From the NCBI GenBank assembly GCA_013140705.1, contig JABFSH010000023.1:1-64000 (forward strand): DNA of 64,000 nucleotides, in the 5' to 3' direction. The stretch is from Methylococcaceae bacterium (GTDB taxonomy: Bacteria > Pseudomonadota > Gammaproteobacteria > Methylococcales > Methylomonadaceae). This document shows, piece by piece, positions 8,319 to 16,303 of this stretch. Both the position numbers and the translations under genes were made by a program. Position 1 is the first letter of the stretch; each line of letters begins with the position of its first letter. The notes under the pieces are model-generated. The model saw only the letters and a list, made by a program, of their open reading frames with translations. It made no database searches and had not been told where the DNA came from.

Positions 8319-9332
8319 ATGAAAACATTGCATTTGACCCTTTTCATTTTATTGATCACCGGATTAACAGCCTGCATGCCCAAGGTTTATCCACCCGGCA
8401 TCAAAAACCAACAAGCTCAAATTGGCAGTGGTCTTTTCATCACGGAAGACGGTCAGAGTTTGCCGCTACGACAATGGTTACCTAAAGCCGAACCCAAGGC
8501 TATCTTGATCGCACTTCATGGCTTTAATGACTACAGCCATTTTTTTGATGGTCCAGGTAAGTTTTTTAGTGATCAAGGTATTGCCTGTTACGCCTATGAC
8601 CAACGTGGCTTCGGCGCATCCCCGCATCGTGGCTTGTGGGCAGGTGGCGCCGCCTATATTGGCGATTTAAAATTACTCACCACCCTGCTAAAACAACGCT
8701 ATCCCAACCGCCCCGTCTATTTGCTGGGCGAAAGCATGGGCGGTGCCGTTGTCATCTCTGCCATGAGCAAACCACTGATGCCTGATGTCGATGGCATTAT
8801 TTTATCTGCACCGGCATTATGGGCACGTTCCTCAATGCCATGGTATCAAACCAGCCTGCTTTGGACATTGGCACATAGTCTGCCATGGTTAACGTTAACA
8901 GGCCAAAGTGTAAAAGTGATGCCATCAGACAATATTGAAATGCTACGCGCTTTAGGTCGAGATCCCTGGGTTATTAAGGGTACGCGTGTAGAAACCATCT
9001 ACGGCCTGGCTAATTTGATGGACGAAGCGTACGACAGTGCCTCGTCACTCAACAGCAATACCCTGATGCTGTATGGTGAAAAGGATGAGATTATTCCTAA
9101 AAAACCTACTTATGATTTTTTACAAAAATTTCTGGCCACCCGTAAGGTCGACAAAAAAGTAGCTTTTTATCAACAGGGTTATCACATGCTATTACGCGAC
9201 TTGCAGGCACCAACAACCTGGAAGGACATAGCTGCCTGGATTAATAAAAATCAGCAAAAACTGCCATCCGGCGCAGATCATCGGGCACAGCAGGTCCTGG
9301 CCCAGATTATTCCACAAACCAGAACGAAATAA
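8319..9332 (+). CDS. Lipoprotein alpha/beta hydrolase (monoacylglycerol-lipase-like)
   Basis: The N-terminus is a lipoprotein signal with lipobox LTAC (Cys19), so the enzyme is exported and lipid-anchored. The rest is an alpha/beta hydrolase of the serine aminopeptidase S33/monoacylglycerol lipase type. It has the oxyanion region LHGFNDYSHFFD, YDQRGFGASPHRGLW, the nucleophile elbow GESMGG, a late-strand Asp in LYGEKDEI and the His in QQGYHML. The triad is therefore complete. Its substrate is likely an acyl ester or lysophospholipid, which is inference. About 60 bases downstream starts the GIY-YIG gene, possibly co-transcribed. Confidence 0.85.
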   Translation: MKTLHLTLFILLITGLTACMPKVYPPGIKNQQAQIGSGLFITEDGQSLPLRQWLPKAEPKAILIALHGFNDYSHFFDGPGKFFSDQGIACYAYDQRGFGASPHRGLWAGGAAYIGDLKLLTTLLKQRYPNRPVYLLGESMGGAVVISAMSKPLMPDVDGIILSAPALWARSSMPWYQTSLLWTLAHSLPWLTLTGQSVKVMPSDNIEMLRALGRDPWVIKGTRVETIYGLANLMDEAYDSASSLNSNTLMLYGEKDEIIPKKPTYDFLQKFLATRKVDKKVAFYQQGYHMLLRDLQAPTTWKDIAAWINKNQQKLPSGADHRAQQVLAQIIPQTRTK

Positions 9333-9404
9333 GCACTGCTCCGGACCTCTTGATTTTATGCCTGGCTTAAAATCCACCCTGTCCCCACCAAGGCAACTTT
9401 TCTG

Positions 9405-9698
9405 ATGAGCGCGCCAGCAAACTGGAGTGTCTATATCATTCAATGTTCGGATTTTTCACTCTATACCGGTATCACGATTGATATTGTCAGACGCTATAAG
9501 CAACACGCCAATCAACGTGGCGCTAAATATTTCCGTGCACGGCAACCTTTGGCATTCGTTTATCTTGAATTGGGACATAATCGAAAGACAGCTGGCCAAC
9601 GGGAAGCTGCCATCAAAAAATTAAGACGTTCTGAAAAATTGGAACTGATTGCGTCTGCGTCTGCTGTTACAGACGCTCTGATTATGACGTTCGAATAA
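9405..9698 (+). CDS. GIY-YIG domain protein (UPF0213/YhbQ family)
   Basis: A single-domain GIY-YIG nuclease-fold protein of 97 residues. The signature is seen as VYIIQCSDFSLYTGIT with the partner Arg in DIVRRYKQH. The conserved Asn/Glu region AFVYLELGHNRKTAGQREAAIKKL is complete. YhbQ-type proteins are stand-alone, structure-specific or single-strand endonucleases with a weakly defined role in DNA repair. An overlapping open frame in another phase (9427-9624) is a shadow. The gene ends just before a long perfect hairpin that separates it from a convergent regulator gene. Confidence 0.85.
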   Translation: MSAPANWSVYIIQCSDFSLYTGITIDIVRRYKQHANQRGAKYFRARQPLAFVYLELGHNRKTAGQREAAIKKLRRSEKLELIASASAVTDALIMTFE

Positions 9699-9708
9699 CG
9701 AAGGGTGT

Positions 9709-9748
9709 GTCGAGAATGTGGCAAAGAAAGTTTTGCCACATTCTCGAC
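9709..9748. terminator. Perfect 17-bp hairpin between convergent genes
   Basis: Bases 9709-9725 and 9732-9748 are exact reverse complements (GTCGAGAATGTGGCAAA and its mate), with a 6-base loop. It lies 10 bases after the GIY-YIG stop and 6 bases from the stop of the minus-strand regulator gene, so it could serve both genes as a bidirectional terminator. The T run is short (TTTT inside the 3' arm), so it might instead act in RNA stability or be a repeat. Confidence 0.6.
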
Positions 9749-9754
9749 TTGATA

Positions 9755-10759
9755 TCAGGCCATTACCGGTGATTGGAACGACGTTAATTGCAGTTCTCTC
9801 AAGCGATAATATAAATCCCTTCTGAACTTGCCTGCTCGTACTGCCTCTTCCAAATCAACATAAGTCGAAGCAATTATACGAACATCGATAGCGATTTTTT
9901 CCTTGCCACCCATACGAATAATCGCTCTTTCTTCAAAAAAGCGTAATAAGTTCACTTGCTGCTCTTTGGACAATTCACCGATTTCGTCCAAAAACAAGGT
10001 GCCACCCTGTGCCGATTCAATCCGACCAATTTTTCTTTCTTTGGCGCCGGGAAATGCACCTTTTTCGTATCCAAACAATTCCGCATGCAGCACATCTTGA
10101 GAAAGCTTGCCACAATTCACGGCTATCAGTGGCTTGCTAGACCGTCGTGAATGGCTATGAATGGCGTCTGCAATCAGTTTTTTACCTTCACTTGAGTCAC
10201 CTTCAATAAAAACCGCATCATCTTCTTTAGCCACTTTTTGAATTTGTTTATAAATTTTTTGCAAAAAGGAATTTTCACGCAAAAAGCTTGTTTTTGCTAA
10301 AGCCTCTTTTTTATCTTCATTTTCAAGCGCTGCCAATTGAGCCATCCCATGGGTATGCCCCAAGACATAAAGCATTTGATCCATGCAGACGGGAAAGGTC
10401 AGATAATCATGACAATACTCAGAGATCAGCTTACTTTCCGAACTCGGATTGTTTATGTTGTGTGCAAAATCTTCAGGTATACCCATGATCCATTTAATTT
10501 GCGTGGAATAATTAAATAATCGCTTCAACTGCGCCAGACGCTTTTCGTCATTTTGCGTTCCAATGAGACTCAATCCGACATGAAATGGATATTTAGCAAT
10601 CAAATCGCGTGCCTGGCGTAAGTTATGCGCTATATGAACCCGCCAACTTTGAGATTCCAAAGTAGCACGCAATTCGTCAGTGCAGTCATCTGTTGGAAAT
10701 AAAATCAGGTTGCGATTTGCCAGGTACATGGAGTTAGTGCTGTTCATCAAATTCACCAC
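9755..10759 (-). CDS. VpsR-like sigma-54-activator-type regulator, lacking C-terminal domain
   Basis: 334 residues. An N-terminal receiver-like domain (about 1-145) is followed by most of a bacterial enhancer-binding AAA+ domain: GDSSEGKKLI in place of the Walker A GESGTGKE, ELFGYEKGAFPGA, the Walker B GGTLFLDEIGEL, and DVRIIASTY. The domain stops shortly after RRDLYYRL. The sensor II lid and Fis-type helix-turn-helix that normally follow (about 110-130 residues) are missing. The GAFTGA loop that contacts sigma-54 reads GAFPGA and the Walker A loop is altered, as in VpsR relatives that do not use sigma-54 classically. It may be a truncated pseudogene or a non-DNA-binding partner protein. Confidence 0.75.
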   Translation of the reverse strand: MVNLMNSTNSMYLANRNLILFPTDDCTDELRATLESQSWRVHIAHNLRQARDLIAKYPFHVGLSLIGTQNDEKRLAQLKRLFNYSTQIKWIMGIPEDFAHNINNPSSESKLISEYCHDYLTFPVCMDQMLYVLGHTHGMAQLAALENEDKKEALAKTSFLRENSFLQKIYKQIQKVAKEDDAVFIEGDSSEGKKLIADAIHSHSRRSSKPLIAVNCGKLSQDVLHAELFGYEKGAFPGAKERKIGRIESAQGGTLFLDEIGELSKEQQVNLLRFFEERAIIRMGGKEKIAIDVRIIASTYVDLEEAVRAGKFRRDLYYRLRELQLTSFQSPVMA

Positions 10760-10966
10760 TTCAATTTGCGATTTATGATTTAGTTACCTGTATATCTCTC
10801 AGCAATTGAAAAAAGTTCTATCCAAGAAAAAAAAACTTAAGTGTTTTTTAATAATTACCGACTTCACTGGATTTGTTCTGCTCAACCTTCTCTGTTGATA
10901 TCCATTGATATGCGTATAATGGTGGTATTGACACAAGCGTTTTCAAAATTTAAAAGGTACTATTTA

Positions 10967-11374
10967 ATGAATAAACTACTGCTAATTGCCGTATCCACGT
11001 TTTTCCTCACGGCATGTGCCGATAAAAAACAATATGAGCAGGCTGTACTGGAGCAAATGCAGAAGGAACAAGATATTAAGGACTACAAAATTGATCCGGA
11101 ACTCATGACCAAATGTGTCGTTGATACAACTTCGACCAATATGCCAGGTGTCTTTGCACTGGATCCTAATCGTATGATGGCTTATCGCAATTATGCAAAA
11201 ATGCTCAATTTGGCCAAATCCGAGGATCCTAAAAAAACTCTGGATGAATTACGCAAGGATTTCGGGGATGAAAAAGGACTGAGTGAAGCCCACGCCAACT
11301 TCACCGAAAGTATGATGAATTGCTATACCGCTGTATTGGCAGAAGTTGAAGACGCAAAAAAAATGAGTAATTAA
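10967..11374 (+). CDS. Small lipoprotein of unknown function
   Basis: 135 residues beginning with a lipoprotein signal (MNKLLLIAVSTFFLTACAD, lipobox LTAC, Cys at residue 17). The remainder is mainly helical and charged, with two later cysteines that could form a disulfide (TKCVVDTT and MMNCYTAV). I recognise no named family. The open frame extends 126 bases further upstream, but the ATG here gives a proper signal peptide and is preceded by AAAGGTAC, a likely ribosome binding site. It stands alone, divergent from the VpsR-like gene; the roughly 200 bases between them would hold both promoters. Confidence 0.75.
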   Translation: MNKLLLIAVSTFFLTACADKKQYEQAVLEQMQKEQDIKDYKIDPELMTKCVVDTTSTNMPGVFALDPNRMMAYRNYAKMLNLAKSEDPKKTLDELRKDFGDEKGLSEAHANFTESMMNCYTAVLAEVEDAKKMSN

Positions 11375-12066
11375 GCTATCTACTTGCAAACGTCACAAAT
11401 GATGTTTTGGTATTTATCCTTCAGACCTGACTATCCATTCTTAGCCAATCACCCAAAAATTAACTCTTGAACTCTTTACCATCGCTCTTGGAAAGACGTT
11501 TTTCTCAGGCCGATATATCGTTTCCCGATTACGTATAAGCTTCAGCCGAAATAAAAACGGTGATGATCTCACTAATTCCCCAAGAACGTCTCGTCTCCCC
11601 GGCAGATTGCCGGGGTCCAGGTTACACGGATGTAAACCCGGCGGTTAGCTATCCGGATGAGTCACATCCCTGTGTTCTGGATCCGGCAACTGCTCCTGCG
11701 TCGCCTAAAGCGCCTACTGTCGGTGCACTACCTCCTGCATCTTGCAGTCGACCTGCAATCCATGCCGGCATGACGGCTACTTGAGTGTTTGCTGTTTCAA
11801 CTGAAGATTGTTGGTAATCGGATATCGTTTAATGTAGGTCGATCAAACCATGGTCAATATAGGAGTTGAAGCGAACAAATATCCAACATTTGAGAAATTG
11901 CCGGGAATGACAGACCATTATGAAATCTGCATTCCAATAACATAATAAGCTGTTAATATCAAAAGATAATGTTGGAAAAAATCATGCCAACATAAGCATT
12001 AAAAACTGTTCAAATATGTGAACTGGTCTATATTTAAAGTGTTATGAACATAGTCCGGATTACTCT
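11375..12066. other. Long intergenic region without a gene
   Basis: Nearly 700 bases before the msh cluster. The middle part is a palindromic repeat element, listed separately. I see no convincing gene: an open frame at 11560-11784 is made of the repeat and has biased proline/cysteine content. The last 200 bases are AT-rich and should contain the promoter of the msh operon, but I could not settle on a clear -35/-10 pair. Confidence 0.5.
11591..11775. repeat. Degenerate REP/MITE-like element
   Basis: Starts with CGTCTCCCCGGCA and contains the exact hairpin CCCCGGCA-GAT-TGCCGGGG (11597-11615) followed by GTCCAGG. It ends with GCAATCCATGCCGGCATGACGG. Terminal CGTC...CCGGCA...TCCAG and TCC...TGCCGG...ACG sequences in opposite orientation are the pattern of widespread proteobacterial palindromic repeats. 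A related arrangement occurs inside the element at 40307-40475. Confidence 0.55.
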
Positions 12067-13035
12067 GTGAATTTATTACCAAAATTGTTTGGCAAAAAGC
12101 CGATTTGCCAGGGTATTGTCGGCATAAGCTTTCTTCAAAAAGGCATCGCCATCGCCATCGCAAAATTTACAGACAACAAAACATTAAAACTCGTCCACTG
12201 CGAATTCATCACCAGCAAAAATGAACCGGATGAAACGATTTTATTGGGTTCGATTATCACAAAATTTCGTCTCTTCGATTACGACTGCCATGTTGTGTTG
12301 ACATCGGACAAGTATCGTCACATCAATATTGATGCTCCCTCCGTCGCTGAACATGAATTAGGTGACGCTATCCGCTGGAAAATCAGCGACCTTGTCGAGT
12401 TTGCCGTGGATAAAGCCGTTATCGACTTTTATCCGATGCCACCTACGCAACGAGCGAACAGCAATAAAATGCTTGAGGTGATCGCAAGCCCTGGCGACCA
12501 AATAAACGTTCAAGCTGATAAATGTCTCAAGGCCGGATTACAATTGAAAGTCATTGATATTCAGGAAATGACATTACGCAACCTGGCCATGCAATTACCT
12601 GAAAACCATCGAGGCGTCGCCATTCTCCGTCTGTCGGAGTTATCCGGGCTCATAGTCATTGAAAAAAGTGGCACGATCTATCTATCCCGTCAATTTGACA
12701 CCGGGTATAAAAATTTAGGCCTGGACACCCAACCATTCGGTGGCAATAAACTCTCAACGCTAGTGCAGGGTAATCTGGCACTGGAAATTCAACGCTCTCT
12801 GGATTACGTGGAAAGTTATTATGGCATCCCCCCCATTTCCTGCTTGGCGATCATACCGCTGGCCGAACATACAGAAAATCTGCGGGAAATTTTGACTAGC
12901 AATCTGGGCATTACGACCCGGATCCTGGAACTTTCGGCTATCGTGGATAGCGAAATGACTTTGGATAATCAAACCCTTTCGCATTGCGCGCCAGCTATTG
13001 GAGCAGCGCTGAGACATGTTGAAGCCACCCTATGA
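12067..13035 (+). CDS. mshI: MSHA biogenesis protein MshI (PilM-like)
   Basis: 322 residues with an actin/PilM-like fold (GIVGISFLQKGIAIA near residue 18). It is the cytoplasmic protein that links to the PilN-like partner in MSHA-type IV pilus assembly. It is first in a tightly packed operon with the PilN-like gene, mshJ, mshK, mshL, mshE and mshG. The start codon is GTG at 12067; no ATG lies nearby in frame, and GGA eight bases upstream can serve as the ribosome binding site. The next gene overlaps its last bases (ATGATT within the stop). Assignment rests on family resemblance plus operon context. Confidence 0.78.
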   Translation: MNLLPKLFGKKPICQGIVGISFLQKGIAIAIAKFTDNKTLKLVHCEFITSKNEPDETILLGSIITKFRLFDYDCHVVLTSDKYRHINIDAPSVAEHELGDAIRWKISDLVEFAVDKAVIDFYPMPPTQRANSNKMLEVIASPGDQINVQADKCLKAGLQLKVIDIQEMTLRNLAMQLPENHRGVAILRLSELSGLIVIEKSGTIYLSRQFDTGYKNLGLDTQPFGGNKLSTLVQGNLALEIQRSLDYVESYYGIPPISCLAIIPLAEHTENLREILTSNLGITTRILELSAIVDSEMTLDNQTLSHCAPAIGAALRHVEATL

Positions 13036-13652
13036 TTCAACAAGTCAATTTATACCAGGATAAGCTCAAGCAGGGTAAAACGAATGCTATTCTGAATTAT
13101 TATTCCATCGGGCTTATCGTTACGATTCTGCTGTTACTGGCTGTAAGTTTTTATCTGCTGGCGAATCTTGATAAACTCAAAGCACAGATCATCCAGAATC
13201 GCCAAAGCCTGGTTGTTGAAGAAAGCCGCGTAAATGATCTATTAGCCAAATTTCCCAAGCAAACACCTGAAACCACTCTCGTCGACCAGATAGAACAAGC
13301 ACAAAACAAAGTCAGTGAATTATCACAAACCCTGCAATTAATGGCGCCTCTCAAGCAAGCAGCCGAACAGGGATTTTCCAGGCACTTCCAGGCACTGGCA
13401 GATCAATCGATTACGGATATCTGGTTAAGAAAAATCTATATTACTGGCCCTAAACGAATCATCAACCTGGAAGGAAGCACCTTTAAACCTGAGCGACTCC
13501 CGTATTTTTTGCAAAACCTAAAACAGGAATCCATATTCCGGGGACAAACTTTTGCCAAACTGATGATGTTAAAGTCAGAAACGACGCCAGGATTAATGGA
13601 TTTCAACCTCAATACGACTACTGATCCTCAAGACGACCATGAAACTGATTGA
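13032..13652 (+). CDS. PilN-like MSHA assembly protein (MshI2)
   Basis: Opens with MIQQVNLYQDKL, the conserved PilN-type motif that binds the PilM-like protein, followed by a single membrane span (about 22-45), a coiled-coil-rich stretch (50-110) and a ferredoxin-like periplasmic domain. It fits the second protein of the MSHA inner-membrane platform, sometimes annotated MshI2 or PilN. Its start overlaps mshI by 4 bases and its end overlaps mshJ by 14, indicating translational coupling. Confidence 0.75.
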   Translation: MIQQVNLYQDKLKQGKTNAILNYYSIGLIVTILLLLAVSFYLLANLDKLKAQIIQNRQSLVVEESRVNDLLAKFPKQTPETTLVDQIEQAQNKVSELSQTLQLMAPLKQAAEQGFSRHFQALADQSITDIWLRKIYITGPKRIINLEGSTFKPERLPYFLQNLKQESIFRGQTFAKLMMLKSETTPGLMDFNLNTTTDPQDDHETD

Positions 13653-14280
13653 TAATGCTTGGGAAAAATTTCAAGCCTTGACTCCGCGCGAAAAAATAAT
13701 CGTCACGGCTACAGTAATCGTCTGCATCGGAGGACTCTGGGACACACTGTTCTGGACCCCCTTCAAACAGGAGCAAGAGGAGCTTCAACTGGAACTCAGC
13801 CATTTGACTCAACAACTTTCTGCACAACAGCAAGCTGCACAAAAGCTTGAAAACGGGCTTACCGTTGATCCCAATCAGATCAACAAAAATAAATTAGCCG
13901 AATTAACCAACCAACTGTCCGACCTGCAAAACCAGCTGGTTCAGGAAGGCCAAAAATTTGTGCCTCCCCAATTAATGGCGCAAGCTTTAAACGACATCCT
14001 GAATCAAAATCAACACCTGACCTTGGTCAAGCTCGACACTTTGCCAGTCAGCACGTTGAATGTGGAAAAATATCAATTTTTTCCTGTTTACAAACACGGA
14101 CTGACTCTCACTTTTTCAGGCAGCTATCTGGATACTCTTGCCTATTTAAAAAAACTGGAATCTCTTAGCTGGCGAATTAATTGGGACAGCATTGAGTATC
14201 AGGTCATAAATCATCCTGTCGCAGAAACAACGATTCGCGGTCATACATTGAGTTTTGAGGAGAACTGGCTTGATGTCTAA
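13639..14280 (+). CDS. mshJ: MSHA biogenesis protein MshJ (PilO-like)
   Basis: 213 residues: short cytoplasmic tail with the LTPREKIIV motif common to MshJ/GspM-like proteins, one membrane span (about 21-40), a glutamine-rich coiled coil (45-110) and a C-terminal ferredoxin-like domain. It would form the alignment subcomplex with the PilN-like protein. It overlaps both neighbours; the mshK start codon lies inside its last codons (GATGTCTAA). Confidence 0.78.
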   Translation: MKLIDNAWEKFQALTPREKIIVTATVIVCIGGLWDTLFWTPFKQEQEELQLELSHLTQQLSAQQQAAQKLENGLTVDPNQINKNKLAELTNQLSDLQNQLVQEGQKFVPPQLMAQALNDILNQNQHLTLVKLDTLPVSTLNVEKYQFFPVYKHGLTLTFSGSYLDTLAYLKKLESLSWRINWDSIEYQVINHPVAETTIRGHTLSFEENWLDV

Positions 14281-14605
14281 AAACTTCATGGTTCTATCTT
14301 TTATATTGATAACACCCATGGTCGGCCATGCAGTAACACGCGATCCGACAATACCGAAATACCCTGTACAAACCGAATCACCGTCCAGCAGCCCGAATGA
14401 AAGACAGACCGTTTCAGCTATCTGGATTTCGGCCAAGTCCAGACGCGCCACCATCAATGGTGTTTCTGCAAAACAGGGCGACACCATTCTCAACGGTATC
14501 AAAGTGATGAGGATTCGTCATAATTCAGTCACTATCGAACAAAATGGCGTTATCAAGACGTTACTACTCATACAGCGTCCCTACATAAATAAACCGGGTA
14601 AATAG
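14273..14605 (+). CDS. mshK: MSHA biogenesis protein MshK (PilP-like)
   Basis: 110 residues with a signal-like N-terminus (MSKNFMVLSFILITPMVGHA), then a proline-rich linker and a small beta domain (ISAKSRRATINGVSAKQGDTI) of the type that docks to the secretin. The ATG at 14273 overlaps the mshJ stop and is preceded by GAGGAG, a strong ribosome binding site; the open frame extends slightly further upstream without one. Position before mshL supports the call. Confidence 0.75.
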   Translation: MSKNFMVLSFILITPMVGHAVTRDPTIPKYPVQTESPSSSPNERQTVSAIWISAKSRRATINGVSAKQGDTILNGIKVMRIRHNSVTIEQNGVIKTLLLIQRPYINKPGK

Positions 14606-14621
14606 CTTAAGGCGCCTCACC

Positions 14622-16253
14622 ATGAACAGAAAGTTTTCTCTGATTTACATGAACATTATTATGCTGTTGGCGTCCTGTACGCCAGCACAACAAACAAAAT
14701 ATTCCAGCGATGAAAACGTATTTCCAAGCACAAAGCCCGCTAAAAATCTCCCCCAATCGTATCCATCGAATCCGGTCGTAATGCCTCCGCCTATGGATCG
14801 GCCGGCAATCTCTCAGTACGGCAGATTGAGGCAAGCAGGCGGTTTAAATGTTTCTGTTCATGACGTGGATGCCCGCGAGTTTTTTATGGGCTTGGTCGTC
14901 GATACCGACGAAAACATGGTGGTGCATCCGGAAGTCAGCGGCAGTATTTCGCTGGAATTAAAACATGTCACCATTGACCAGATCATGGAGGCTGTCCAGA
15001 AAGTGTATGGCTATGATTATAAAAAATCCGATATCGGCTGGATCGTCTATCCTTCAACCTTGCAAACCAGAAGCTTCAAAATCGACCGCCTGGATCTGTT
15101 ACGTGAAGGCAAATCCAATACCTTTGTATCTTCCGGGCAGACCGGGAATACTTCTTCTGGCTATGGCAACCAGCAAAGCCAAGGTTTGATGCCACAATTA
15201 AACAATAATCAGCCCAATGCTAACGAAAATGACGATCAATCATCCGGCAGTTCAATAACCACCACCACACAGACCGATTTCTGGAAAGAGCTTGATGTCG
15301 CATTACACGCGTTAATTGCCGTTGATAAAGAAGCGAATGTTGTTATTAACCGGCAATCGGGTGTCGTCATTGCGCGGGCAAAACCCATGCAATTGCGTGA
15401 AATTGAAAACTTCTTAGCCACAACGCAGAACCAGATCAGTCGCCAAGTGATACTGGAAGCCAAAATACTGGAAGTGGTTCTTAATGACAGTCATCAAGAC
15501 GGCGTGGAATGGAAAAGTATTATCAGGCAAGGGCTGCAAGTTGCACCTGACGTATTCACCGGAGGAGTCTTTACGCTTGTTTCACAAGCAGGAGGGTTTC
15601 GTGCCGGCGATTTCACTGCTGTGGTTTCCTTGCTTGAATCCCAGGGCAAAACCAACGTGCTTTCCAGCCCTCGGATCTCAACGTTAAATAACCAGCAAGC
15701 GATCATAAAAGTAGGCCAGGATGAAACCTTTGTCACCGGCATTTCTCCAGGTATTTCAGGTGGCCTCAACAGCGGCACCGTTGAGCCGGTCCCTATTTTG
15801 TCAGCGTTTTTTTCCGGCATTGCCCTGGATGTGACTCCACAAATCAATGATGACGGAGACATCACGCTGCATATTCATCCATCTATCACCAAGGTGCAAA
15901 GTCTGGACAGAAAATATAAACTTAATGGCGGTCTCGTCGAATCTTCTGTACCTACCGCGCTTAGCACCATCAGAGAATCTGACAGCATCGTCAAAGCTAA
16001 AAATAACCAGATCGTGGTTTTGGGCGGTTTAATGCAGAACACATCCGATGAAAACAAACAAGGCGTCACCGGCGTCTCAGGTATTCCTTACCTGGGTAAC
16101 CTGTTCAGAGTGAATAAAGGCACGAGTCAAAAATCAGAACTGGTCATCTTGCTGAAGGCGACATTGATCGATAGCGATAGCGATTGGCAAAATGATAGGG
16201 ACGACAGCCACCAACGCTTTAAAAACCTGGACGCCCAGCCCCGCTGGAAATAA
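14622..16253 (+). CDS. mshL: MSHA outer-membrane secretin MshL
   Basis: Lipoprotein secretin of 543 residues. The signal ends with the lipobox LASC (Cys19). Residues about 75-150 form the secretin/TonB short N-terminal domain (LNVSVHDVDAREFF). A serine/asparagine/glutamine-rich linker at 180-210 precedes the N1-like domain. The secretin beta-barrel domain covers roughly 275-530 and has the signature VLSSPRISTLNNQQAIIKVG and the end motif IPYLGNLFR. It forms the pore through which the pilus leaves the cell. In Vibrio-type loci mshM and mshN follow mshL; here mshE follows directly. Confidence 0.88.
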   Translation: MNRKFSLIYMNIIMLLASCTPAQQTKYSSDENVFPSTKPAKNLPQSYPSNPVVMPPPMDRPAISQYGRLRQAGGLNVSVHDVDAREFFMGLVVDTDENMVVHPEVSGSISLELKHVTIDQIMEAVQKVYGYDYKKSDIGWIVYPSTLQTRSFKIDRLDLLREGKSNTFVSSGQTGNTSSGYGNQQSQGLMPQLNNNQPNANENDDQSSGSSITTTTQTDFWKELDVALHALIAVDKEANVVINRQSGVVIARAKPMQLREIENFLATTQNQISRQVILEAKILEVVLNDSHQDGVEWKSIIRQGLQVAPDVFTGGVFTLVSQAGGFRAGDFTAVVSLLESQGKTNVLSSPRISTLNNQQAIIKVGQDETFVTGISPGISGGLNSGTVEPVPILSAFFSGIALDVTPQINDDGDITLHIHPSITKVQSLDRKYKLNGGLVESSVPTALSTIRESDSIVKAKNNQIVVLGGLMQNTSDENKQGVTGVSGIPYLGNLFRVNKGTSQKSELVILLKATLIDSDSDWQNDRDDSHQRFKNLDAQPRWK

Positions 16254-16303
16254 ACCGGTATATACCCCAAATTTGATTATTAATGATGACGGCAAAGTAA
16301 CCC

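Noticed and set aside
9709..9748. TGGCA...TTGC inside the hairpin as a sigma-54 promoter
   Set aside because: GG and GC are 13 bases apart instead of 10, and the match is explained by the palindrome.
11560..11784. 74-codon open frame rich in Pro, Ser and Cys
   Set aside because: It is the translation of a palindromic repeat element; no start signal and no family.
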